Source of the DNA: Chondrus crispus
Lineage: Eukaryota > Rhodophyta > Florideophyceae > Gigartinales > Gigartinaceae
NCBI RefSeq assembly: GCF_000350225.1
Contig: NW_005179141.1
Location: 1 to 64,000 of the forward strand
Direction of reading: 5' to 3'
DNA: 64,000 bases
This document shows positions 50,532-59,265 of the stretch, piece by piece. The notes below the pieces were generated by a model that had not been told where the DNA came from, made no database searches, and saw only the letters and a program-made list of their open reading frames with translations. The translations under genes and the position numbers were made by a program. Within the stretch, counting starts at the first letter, position 1, and the number at the start of each line of letters is the position of its first letter.

Positions 50532-53090
50532 CGAACTACCGGTGCTATCGGAGCTACCTTCCTGGCTATCGGCGGCCAGGTCTTCTCCCGCTCCTCGGTC
50601 CCGTGGGTCGGGACGTCTCACCCACGGCGGCACCACGTTATCGGCGAAGTATTCGGGTACTTCTAGACCTTGACCTGCGACGTCCGGACGTCGCAGGATA
50701 TGGGGGACAGGGAGAACCGGTTCTCCTTCGTGATCCTCCTCGGGTAGGGGATGCGGACCCTCTACCCAATCTTGCAAGTACATGATCGCCTTCTGTACCT
50801 GTTGAGGTAACCGAGAACGGTCCCGGTCACCTCCCCTTCCTTGACGGGGATACCTCGTGTCCGCCTGGCGGTAATCGGGTCGATCACGACGATCGAGTTC
50901 GTTACGGCGATACCCACCTCCACGTGGGGCGAAGCGTGCGCCCCCACCCGAACGATTCGGGAAACCTTGACGCGGGGGACGGCCCTCGCCGACCGACTGC
51001 CGGAGGAGGTTACGCGCACCGGGGCGCGTCTCCATCTGGTATCGGTAGTTCCTGTACGCTGTGAACATACGTTGTTCCGGCGACAGGAACGGGCAGGCGT
51101 ACATGGCGTGCCCGTACGTACGGCACAGCCAGCACACGTACGCGCTGCCATCCGTTGAGGCGAAGGTCGCCGCGTGGCGCGCCTCCTCATCGGTGAGGAG
51201 GGGTACGCGAGGGGCTTCGGCTCCTGCATCTCGATTCGAGATGTCGAGCTCTGCGACCCGGGGGTCCGTACCCCTTGCCACTCTTGGAGTGTGCGCGAAG
51301 GCGGTTGCGTAACTGGATGTCGTTCCGGTCGACATCGGCGTGGGAGGTCGTCCTCCCACGGGCCCCGTTCCTTGCGTAATGAGGACAGGGTCAGCCTGCC
51401 ACTCATCCTCCCCGACATGGAGGGTAGAAGCGGGCGAACTTGTTGCGGCGGACTTCGTAGTCCTGCCAGCCTTCCCTGCCGGTTTCGGGTCCGGCAGAGG
51501 TAACCCGCGCCGGGCGCGGTACGTAGTCCCTTCCGCCGTGGCGATGCGGCGGATAGTCGGTAGATCGGTCTTCTGGCTGCTTGGCAGCCGCTGAACGGTC
51601 TCGGAAACTGCGGCACGGGTCGCAGGTGCGAGTCCCCGCACGAAGTAGTGCGCGAGGGACTGTTCGGAGAACACTGCCGTGCATCGGAACGCGGCAGTTT
51701 CTAACCGGTCCGCAAAGGTGCTCTCCGTTTCGTGGGGTTTCTGTCGCGCCGTAGCGACAGCGTCGTACGCTTCACCTAACACGTCGTCCGTGAGGTAGCG
51801 TTTCAAGAGTTGATTTACGAGCCCCGGCCAGCTCACGTCGTCGTGGAGCTGGCCGGCGCGGAGGCCACGCATCGTATAACTCGTATACAGGCGCTCCGCA
51901 TCGCGCTCTAAGAAGTGCGCGAGAACTCGTACCGCAACACCTTCCGTCAGGTGTTGCGAGTTGAAGGTTATCCGGATATCCTTCAAGAACGGCAGCAGCC
52001 GGATCGGGTCCGTACCGTCGAAGCTACGCATCGTGGGACGGATCCCACGACAGCGTTGGACGTACTTCGCGATCCGTCCCGCGTCACCCGAGGTGACGAG
52101 CCTCGAGGTGTTATCCAAGCGGTACATACGATAGTCAGCGACGGCGCTGAACTCTTGGATCATCGTATGTACCGGCTCGAGTCCGGGTTCAGCGGGACCC
52201 AGCGTGCCGAACGGGGTAACGGGTAGCGTACGGACGTCTACCGGTCCGGGTCGCGCGGTGTGGTCCACCGGCGGGTAGCCGCCCCAGCGGGGATCGACGG
52301 AGAACATGGGTTCTCCGGATCCGCGAGCGGCTACTCCACGGTCCGGGTCGTTACGATACGGCACCCGTCCCGTCTGCCACATGTTTCCGGGGACATGTGG
52401 CAGAGCTTGGGACTCGGACGCGACGTTGGCGTCCATCGGAGGTCGTCTTTCTCCTGCGTCTCGACTGGGATCGGCCACAGTTGGGCGCCATCCTTGCGGG
52501 GCGGCAGCGTCCGGAGGTACGGTACCACCGGGCCCTCTCGTGGGGGCACCGGGCAGCCTTGCGGCCATGGTACGTTCCAGGTCACGGGCACGCTGCCGCG
52601 TGGACTCCAGCTCAGCGGTGAGGTGCGCGAAGGCACCAAGTTGCTCCGCCGAGGGGGGTTGACGAGCGTCAGGACGTCTCGATGAGGTCGGCCTCGCGGG
52701 ACGACCTTCCCCATACGTAACGGGGTTCTCGGGACGCGAGTCTTCGACGAGCACCAGTCGCGATTGCAACTGGTCGACCAGTGCTCGGAGATTCTCCAGC
52801 GACTGGGTGACACGGTCGAACCTCCCCTCGCGGATGGATCGGAGCTCGTCCATGCAGCGCGAATAGACAGCGTCCGTAACGTCGATGCGGAGGGAAGTAC
52901 GGACTTCCTCGATGTAGTCTGCGATGCGGTCGAACATCGCAGCCGCTTGTCCTTCGGGGGACTCAGGCGACGGTTGGCGGTCTCGGAGACCAGCGTCGGC
53001 GTCGCCGAACGGCGGTGATGGGGCGTGCATAGCGGCCGCCTTCGGATCCGCCGGTTCGGAGCAGATCGAGGGGGCGTATTCTTGACTCAT
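50520..53090 (-). CDS. gag: A2 Gag, 856 aa
   Basis: ATG 53090 (MSQEYAPS) is chosen because the frame upstream runs into the LTR and lacks another ATG in good context. An acidic N-terminus is followed by a helical, coiled-coil-like stretch (about residues 45-110). A Pro/Arg-rich linker leads to the capsid-like domain (about 290-530: MIQEFSAVADYRMYRLDN to VSETVQRLP). One CCHC knuckle lies near 645-660, CWLCRTYGHAMYAC (C-X2-C-X4-H-X4-C), then a basic Arg/Gly tail. It should assemble virus-like particles and bind element RNA. It is longer than most gypsy Gags because of the N-terminal extension. A1 carries a broken copy. Confidence 0.93.
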   Translation of the reverse strand: MSQEYAPSICSEPADPKAAAMHAPSPPFGDADAGLRDRQPSPESPEGQAAAMFDRIADYIEEVRTSLRIDVTDAVYSRCMDELRSIREGRFDRVTQSLENLRALVDQLQSRLVLVEDSRPENPVTYGEGRPARPTSSRRPDARQPPSAEQLGAFAHLTAELESTRQRARDLERTMAARLPGAPTRGPGGTVPPDAAAPQGWRPTVADPSRDAGERRPPMDANVASESQALPHVPGNMWQTGRVPYRNDPDRGVAARGSGEPMFSVDPRWGGYPPVDHTARPGPVDVRTLPVTPFGTLGPAEPGLEPVHTMIQEFSAVADYRMYRLDNTSRLVTSGDAGRIAKYVQRCRGIRPTMRSFDGTDPIRLLPFLKDIRITFNSQHLTEGVAVRVLAHFLERDAERLYTSYTMRGLRAGQLHDDVSWPGLVNQLLKRYLTDDVLGEAYDAVATARQKPHETESTFADRLETAAFRCTAVFSEQSLAHYFVRGLAPATRAAVSETVQRLPSSQKTDLPTIRRIATAEGTTYRARRGLPLPDPKPAGKAGRTTKSAATSSPASTLHVGEDEWQADPVLITQGTGPVGGRPPTPMSTGTTSSYATAFAHTPRVARGTDPRVAELDISNRDAGAEAPRVPLLTDEEARHAATFASTDGSAYVCWLCRTYGHAMYACPFLSPEQRMFTAYRNYRYQMETRPGARNLLRQSVGEGRPPRQGFPNRSGGGARFAPRGGGYRRNELDRRDRPDYRQADTRYPRQGRGGDRDRSRLPQQVQKAIMYLQDWVEGPHPLPEEDHEGEPVLPVPHILRRPDVAGQGLEVPEYFADNVVPPWVRRPDPRDRGAGEDLAADSQEGSSDSTGSSKKG

Positions 53091-53149
53091 CTCGACGCGT
53101 ACGGACGCGGAGGAAAAAGAAAGTCTTCTCGGAAAGATCTCGGGGTCTT

Positions 53150-53165
53150 CTAGGTCGGGAGACCA
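53150..53165 (-). other. A2 primer-binding site, tRNA-Tyr-like
   Basis: Minus strand TGGTCTCCCGACCTAG, one base inside the 5' LTR. Identical in all four gypsy copies. Confidence 0.65.
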
Positions 53166-53166
53166 C

Positions 53167-53785
53167 TGTAGCATAAACACCCCTAAACGGATAGGGGTGT
53201 ATGCTTAGTCCTGGAAGACCCGTACGTACGAGAGGACGGGGGAAGTCGGACCAGCTAACGAAACCGGAGCACGGGCCCGGGTAGCGTGGTAGAGCGGGAT
53301 CGGGGGGAGGACGCGCACACGCGCGGGCCGATCTACGCCTCGACGCCCCGGAGCAGCGCTGGGTTACGTTCCAGCGCTGACGGGCGGAGGTGGATCTAGG
53401 CTCGCTCGCGTGCTCGCGCGTCCTCCACCCGCGCTCGGTCTCGCCTTAAGGTAGCTAACGGAAGCTTCCTTAAGATAAGCTGGAAGTCAGACCTAGGCGG
53501 TAGGTCGTGGACAAGTCCGTGCTTGTCCCCCTCGCCGCCGCCGGTCCGCTCCGTCATTTAATGTACAATTAGTCTATCGTAACTTAGTACAGTACGTACT
53601 GTACTATGGGGCACTACTGTAGTCGGCACTGTCAGCCGACGGGGCTGACTGTATACGTGTCGTACACGTATAGTACACGTGGGGGCGCGTGCCCCCGTAC
53701 ACGTGTGGTACCGGCTGTCTGTAAGGTTCGTGCCTTACAGAGCCGGATCCAATTTCTAATCTAATTCTTTTGTAGTTATACTACA
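53167..53785 (-). repeat. A2 5' LTR (619 bp)
   Basis: Termini TGTAG/CTACA. The perfect 20-bp palindrome is retained at 53586-53605. Confidence 0.95.
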
Positions 53786-54636
53786 GCCGGAACCGCTACG
53801 GAACAAGCCCATTGTTAGTAACTTGCGTCATTCTGCGCCGTCTTGCTTCGCCGAACAGATGGAGAGACCTAGAAAGACTTTTTGCTCTGCACACACCGCA
53901 TCTGTCAGAAATATTTTGGGAGGGGCTTTCTCAATTCGTGTCGGTGCGTGTTGATCTAGTCATGAGCATTCTACACAAGCCCTTTTGGAAAACTCGTTTC
54001 GAGGAGTATGCAGAAGCGGTGGGTATTAAAGTCAGGGGCTTGAGAATGTTGTTGCATTCATCGATGGAACGAACTTGGCTGTAGCTCGACCAAGTGGCCT
54101 GGATATCGATCAGCGTGTTGCTTATAGCGGGCATAAACGGAAACACGCTATCAAATTTCAGGCCTTAACTACACCGTGCGGTCTCGCCATGCATCTGTCT
54201 GGTCCTTTAGAGGGCTGGCGTCACGATTGGACTATGTATATGCGAAGCGGGCTTGACTCAACACTACAAGAGGCCTTTTTCCATCTTAACCGGCAATTTT
54301 TGGCCTATGGGGACTCTGGTTATAGCTCAAGAGTATTTTTGTTCTTGCCCTTTTTGGGATCTAATCTCACACCAGGACAAAGAGCCTTTAACACGGCTAT
54401 GACGAGGTCTCGCGTGACGATTGAGTGGTATTTTTAGGGAAATTAAGAGGTACTGGACGTTTGTGGACTTCAAGCGTATGATGAAATTGAAGGAAAGCTC
54501 GGTGGGAATGTTGTATATCGCAGCTGTTCTTCTCACCAACTCCTGTAACTGCATTCACCCAAATGCTATTTGGCAATATTTCCACTGCGCGCCTCCTGCC
54601 CTTGAGGAGTACATGATGCACGGGGATGATGCCTGA
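53786..54636 (+). pseudogene. Harbinger transposase (DDE_Tnp_4), truncated and frameshifted
   Basis: PIF/Harbinger transposase cut at its N-terminus by the A2 LTR; coding sense begins at the junction (RNRYGTSPLL). Segments: 53794-54084 (LRRLASPNRWRDLERLF, the helix-turn-helix area), 54040-54437 (FIDGTNLAVARP with the first Asp, GHKRKHAIKFQA, YGDSGYSSRVF with the second Asp) and 54418-54636 (TIEWYF with the Glu, then REIKRYWTFVDFKRMMK). All three catalytic residues survive, but two frameshifts and a stop after WYF separate them. The C-terminus ends HCAPPALEEYMMHGDDA. Close in style to oomycete Harbinger transposases. Tail to tail with the Myb/SANT-like gene. Confidence 0.85.
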
Positions 54637-54899
54637 CCCACAGAGCGCAGCGCCAGAGGGCTTCCCCCCCTTTGGGGGACACCGCCGCTATGGAATGGGG
54701 GACCAATACGTGTCCGTGACGTCGGCGTTCTGGCGTTTGCGCATCGACTGCATGTAAGAAAACCGGATCGACGTTGGCGTCGCCATGCCGTACGCTTTTC
54801 GCTTCGCCACGGCCGAAAAATGGTCATCGTGGAGCCTCGATTGATTTGGAAGATTGTCGCTCGCGGGAGAGAGGCTCGCTTACTACCTCCATGGAGTCA
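54637..54899. other. No gene recognised
   Basis: Contains a small hairpin (CCCCCCTTTGGGGG near 54664). Otherwise unremarkable. Confidence 0.5.
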
Positions 54900-55189
54900 G
54901 ATGCGCGAAGGGGATGTGAGAGGCGTGCTGTATGACGTGGAGGGGAGGCGGCAGTCAGATGCGCGAAGGGGGTGTGAGAGGCGTGCTGTATGACGTGGAG
55001 GGGAGGCGGCTGTCGTTCCTGAACAGTGGAGCGTGTAGGGGCGATGTGGACGTGCACGGCTGGGGTGAAGGCAGGGTGTTCTTGGGGCCGTTCGTGTACT
55101 GGCCGTACCACGAGGGTGAGTCCGTTACACTGGTAAAGGTTGGGGCTGCGGTGAGCGTGGCGGCTGTGCTCGTGGACGCAACGGCGTGA
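54900..55189 (+). pseudogene. SPRY/B30.2-like C-terminal fragment with internal duplication
   Basis: The plus frame reads GVLYDVEGRRLSFLNSGACR, then VFLGPFVYWPYHEGESVTLV, ending at TGA 55187-55189. The pattern (D-x-E/R-x-x-L-S-F-x-N-x-G, then P-F-V-x-W, then V-T-L-V) fits the last strands of a SPRY domain, a protein-interaction fold. A 55-60 bp unit (GTCAGATGCGCGAAGGGG...) is tandemly repeated at 54897-55010, and the first copy is out of frame after the unit. Only a fragment remains; the start is unknown. Confidence 0.4.
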
Positions 55190-55347
55190 GGAGGGCTATG
55201 AGGTTGGCATGCAATGGGCTCGTGATCAACCAGACGTGGGAGCAGCGGTTGTGGTACGTAATGCGGATCGACGAGGTCAAGCGCGGGAGTAGGTGGCATG
55301 TAGGGCGTTTCGATACTGGAGAAACGTTTACTCGCTGAATACTCTTG

Positions 55348-56220
55348 TTACTCGTTCGTTTTCTTTGTTTGTTGCTGCGAGTGGAGCGTCGTTACCAAAG
55401 AAAATACGGATTGCATTTGCTTCCCTGTTTGCTCCATCATGCCGCTCATTGAGTCACGATAAGCTGCGAGCTCGGTTGCGCGCTGCGCGCGCTCTTCAGC
55501 CCTTTCCTTGCGGTCCTTCTCGCTCTGGTCCAATTTATGTGTAGCTTTCTCGCGCGCAAAGTCTAACTTCTTTTGCTCCATGTCGAAACTGGCCGCTTCT
55601 GATTCGCGAAGTGTGAGCCCTATGGATTGCATGCCATCACCCACAGCCAAGCGTCGTTTTTTCGAAAGGCTCTCCTCGTCCGAACTGATCTTCTGTTCAC
55701 GTCTTTGTTTACCACGCAGTGCATTGAGCACTACATCTTGTCCTGCAGCGATCTTTTGGCGCTCCTGATCAGCACGTTCCTTCATATCTCCATCCTTTCG
55801 GGCCCTAAGGTCCCTCTTTGCTTCTATTATGTCCCCCAATAGCTCATCGAGCTCCCTTATCTCACCTCCAACACCAAAAAGAACACTGTCTTGCCCATTG
55901 CGCTTGGCGTACTCGTCGAGCAGCTTCTTGAATCTGTCTTGAATGTGTTTTCCCGTGACTTTGTGCGCGAAATTTGGGTTTGCGTTGGCATCCAGAGCCG
56001 CGGTCTCGAAGCGGGAGAGCGTCTCTTCATGCGGGGCTACATATGCCTGGGAGGCAAAGACTTCTTGCGCGATAATTAGATCTTCTGTGCCCGCAAATAT
56101 GGACTTGCGACCCGGCTTGGACTCTCGACGACGATTGTCTGTAGGGGTGGAAACTGGCGTCTCTCCTGGTGACTTTTCGGGGGTACCTGGAGCGTCCTCA
56201 GGGGAAAAAACGGTAGCCAT
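55348..56220 (-). CDS. Myb/SANT-like DNA-binding protein, probable Harbinger accessory (290 aa)
   Basis: ATG 56220 to a stop at 55348-55350. Residues about 30-110 (FAGTEDLIIAQEVFASQAYV to DRFKKLLDEYAKR) fit a Myb/SANT-like trihelix as found beside Harbinger transposases, where such a protein helps nuclear import and DNA binding. About 150-270 is charged and coiled-coil-like (EKDRKERAEERAQRATEL), with a KKRRL basic cluster usable as a nuclear signal. The frame is intact while the neighbouring transposase is broken. Convergent orientation to the transposase fits a two-gene Harbinger element. A host transcription factor is the alternative. Confidence 0.65.
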   Translation of the reverse strand: MATVFSPEDAPGTPEKSPGETPVSTPTDNRRRESKPGRKSIFAGTEDLIIAQEVFASQAYVAPHEETLSRFETAALDANANPNFAHKVTGKHIQDRFKKLLDEYAKRNGQDSVLFGVGGEIRELDELLGDIIEAKRDLRARKDGDMKERADQERQKIAAGQDVVLNALRGKQRREQKISSDEESLSKKRRLAVGDGMQSIGLTLRESEAASFDMEQKKLDFAREKATHKLDQSEKDRKERAEERAQRATELAAYRDSMSGMMEQTGKQMQSVFSLVTTLHSQQQTKKTNE

Positions 56221-56400
56221 GGCGCGAGAGGAGCTGAGGCTGATGTGTTTTTTGGCGTGTGCTGGTTTTGATGTGCTTGCAATTGGTTTCCCGCCAGCTG
56301 TGTTTGTGAAACGACCTCACAAACGCACCATATTTCACCATTGTTCGCCAGGCTTCATTTGTGAATTTCACAATTGGCTTTCACACGTGGACATGTATTT

Positions 56401-57318
56401 GGGAGCTTACGCTTCCCCACAATTCTGTGAAAATCCTTTCAAATATAATCTACACGTGTCCGAAAAATCTGTTCACGATTTTGCTCATGATGCTTGCGCG
56501 GTAGCTAACGCCGTAGATCAGGATGGGAGTAGTACAGCCGACCCTTCAACGACAACTATGAGACAAAAAGACTTTACCCTCACCAAATGCAAAGGAAGAG
56601 CTCTCTTTCGCGCTGTACTCGTAGTAATTGGCAAGCAAAATGTTACATACAGCCGCTCAACTTTCGTATTTGTATCACAGCACGCGTTTATCGGTGTCGT
56701 GTCTCGATTTGAGATATCGCCTGATAGAGCTCTCCCATCTCCCCTCCTGCGATATCTGATAGACTGCTGTTTCTCTTATCGTCCACGTCAAATTCGTCCT
56801 GCAGTCGTTTTTATCTTTCCTGTACGGCTTTCCAAATCACCTTCTGCGACATATGCGGGTTCTGATTAACTTTGCGAGCAACAATTTCAAACGACTGCTT
56901 CACGTTATCATAACCAGCGACATGAGCGCGAAACGCGGCCACTTCACGTACGATGATTAGGTCCTCCTCTGGTAGATACTTCCCTCGCTTCCTAACACCT
57001 CGCAGCTCTCTATCATCAGTGTTTCTGGCGTCTAAAACCTCCGCCATGTCGCAGGTGACAGGAAAATCTGAACGGCTGACGGTGTGTTCTGCTGATCAGG
57101 ACTGATCTTGCATGAAGAAGAGTAACGAAACCTAGAAAGTACGCCAAAACGTAAAGACACCTGTCGTAAAATTCAGGCAGAATTGTCGTGAGCAAATGGT
57201 CACTATTCCGCCACTCTGCTCACGTAGAGAACTAGAATTCTGTGAACACTGAAAGCACTGTAATGTTTTGCGCGATTTTTCGCTCATATTTGGCTCATGA
57301 ACGGCAGCGTAAGCTCCC
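56401..57318. mobile_element. Small TIR element carrying a Myb-like pseudogene (918 bp)
   Basis: Perfect 13-bp inverted ends GGGAGCTTACGCT (56401-56413) and its complement (57306-57318) enclose the Myb/SANT-like pseudogene. Flanks are ...TATTT and TATTG..., so a 3-bp duplication is not clean. The transposase gene is absent, so it would be a non-autonomous Harbinger-like derivative. A related GCGTAAGCTC occurs at about 59018. Confidence 0.5.
56690..57047 (-). pseudogene. Myb/SANT-like protein, second copy, broken
   Basis: ATG 57047, then KRGKYLPEEDLIIVREVAAF and KVIWKAVQER, aligning with the trihelix of 55348-56220. A TAA follows QER at about 56811, and the same frame continues KRLQDEFDVDDKRNSSLSDI to a second stop near 56690. 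No coiled-coil tail. A relic inside the small TIR element. Confidence 0.65.
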
Positions 57319-57571
57319 TATTGAGAGAAAAACGAAATTCATTCACCATATTTTGATTGCGTAAATACTCTATTCTGCAAACAATTCAGCAAAGAACATT
57401 ACACTGAAATGGCATATACAGAATTCCGCAATGAAGTCGTGACGAAAAATGCTGAAATGTGGGTTTTTAGTGAAGAAGATTTCTGCATGTCGTGATAAAT
57501 GATAGGGACAGGTGTCGTGTAATTGGCGGTAGTTTGATATAATACATGCATGATACAAGGCTACTAATTCG
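57319..57571. other. No gene recognised, AT-rich
   Basis: AT-rich sequence with no supported feature. Confidence 0.5.
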
Positions 57572-58133
57572 TTGCTACCTACGCTTGTGTCACCCTTACC
57601 CTCCCCCGCCTTGTCCGACCTGACAACCACCACCAGTTCCTTGAGCGCCTCCATCGGATTCCCCCCTCCGCCAAACACAACCTCCCTTCCCACCTTCCCC
57701 GCCTCCAGTATCTCTACCGTCGCCCTAGCCGCCTCCACCCTCAATTCTGTCCTCAAGTACGACAACCCAGCGTTCAACGTAGCCGCCATAAACATTGCGA
57801 ACGGTTTCGCCTCCCTCATCTCCCCTACGCATCTCACACTCGTCTTCCTCCCGCCCTTCCTCACGCCGGCCACCTCATCGCACAGCGTGTCCAACAGACG
57901 CGAACTGGTCATGGCGCAACAGGAGGCCGGGTGGAGCAACGAGCTCGCCGACCCGCTCGCGCACACTCCCCACGGGAGAGCCGCGTGGCGCAGGCACAGA
58001 CCAGTTTCAACAGCTCACGACGTGTCTCGCAGACTTTGCGCAGGAGTGGCACGACAGGCTCACTGCGCACGAACGGCGCGCCCAGGAGCTGCCTCGTCGC
58101 ATCGGCGACGCGAAAAACGGCGCGCCCATGTGA
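57572..58133 (+). pseudogene. Degenerate ORF of unknown function
   Basis: The plus frame from 57572 has strongly C-ending codons through about 57970 (Ser/Thr/Pro-rich, then NVAAINIANGFASLISP). The sense continues in another frame to 58133 (FQQLTTCLADFAQEWHDRL). The codon bias suggests a former gene on this strand with one frameshift. No family recognised. A minus-strand frame across 57370-57966 also looks protein-like, so the strand is not certain. Confidence 0.25.
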
Positions 58134-59265
58134 GAGACGCGCTGGAAGTGGGACGATAGCGCCTTGTAGAACGCGACGCTGGCGAGCTGTTGCGTCGCGC
58201 TCGCGGTAGAGTCGGGTGTCATTGTGTAAATAGTACCCTGCGCGACAGCGCCGTTGATTTTCTGCACGGTGAGACGGCGAGGGAGACGGCCGGAGGGGCT
58301 GCGGCGAATGGCGGGTGGGACGACGCGGAAGCGCGGCGTCGGCGAGGAACAGCGCTACACAAACGCGATGGCATTACCAGCACCGGAAAGCGCGGTGTGA
58401 CACTTGCGCAAAGGTGGCAAGCAGGAGCGAACCGGTCTGGGAGTTGAGCGTCTGGTCGGGAGCGGGAGGCACTTCGTGATGGAGGTCTAGATTAGCGGAG
58501 ATTGCTACGTCGCGGGCTGCTGTGGCTACCCGCCAGAGAGAGGAAGCGAGTGGTGGCGTGGGGGGCCCGCCCACAACCTGAAACGCACATAAACTCTCCG
58601 TAAACACGTACAGTAATCGCGATAGTCCTTGATAGCATGTGCTACTTTCATTGCCAAAGCAAGAGTTGCTGTGGTGTGACAGAAGGCGGAGTCAGCAAAT
58701 GTAGATCGTCTGCAAACAGAATTGCAGAACGCGACTTGCGAAAGGACTTTTTGACGTCTCACCAAAGCTGTGCGATGGTCCTTTTTCCTCCCCCGGCCTA
58801 TCGCGCAATCGACGGCTACCTCGACCGCCGTTGTTGCGACGATGGTACCGCTCTACAGTGTGTAGTTGTACTGCATGCCCTTTTCGTCTAATACTCCCAC
58901 GTTTGAAAGTCTACGTTTGAGGTAAACGTTTTATAAAAGTGTTCACAAAATTTTCAGAAATGGATATCAGTAATTGATGATGCAGAATTTCTGCAATTGT
59001 ATTGCTGAAACTTTCGTTTGCGTAAGCTCTGTAATTAGTGTCTAGGTGACAAGTGGCCTCTCATGCTGAATAATGAGGCCACTTTTTCGCTTCGAAAAGA
59101 AATTCAAAATTTACGCAGCTCATCTTTGGTCCATGCTTGACTTGTCCAACTTCGGACGGTGAAGTCTATTGCGATCTGGTACACGCTTGACCTTAAAGTC
59201 TTCAACGGAAAATATCTCAAGCTCGACAGAACAAGCACGCAAGATTTCTTCTACAATCGGGAGAG
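58134..59265. other. No gene recognised
   Basis: Short frames only. AT-rich from about 58900, with the TIR-like GCGTAAGCTC at 59018. The last 100 bases are the leader of the kinase-like gene. Confidence 0.4.

Larger units (their letters stand above)
40656..53785 (-). mobile_element. Gypsy element A2 (13.1 kb), nearly intact
   Basis: Complete copy of family A in reverse: 5' LTR 53167-53785, PBS, gag (open), pol (open), spacer, antisense gene (open, plus strand), polypurine tract, 3' LTR 40656-41274. LTRs differ at about six of 619 positions by eye, so it is the youngest large insertion here. No matching 5-bp target duplication: left flank TCTGC, right flank GCCGG. The right junction falls within Harbinger transposase coding sequence, whose N-terminus is not found on the left, so one flank was lost or the copy is a recombinant. 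Confidence 0.95.

Noticed and set aside
57370..57966. Minus-strand 198-aa frame
   Set aside because: Looks protein-like in part, but codon third positions favour the plus strand, and no family is recognised.
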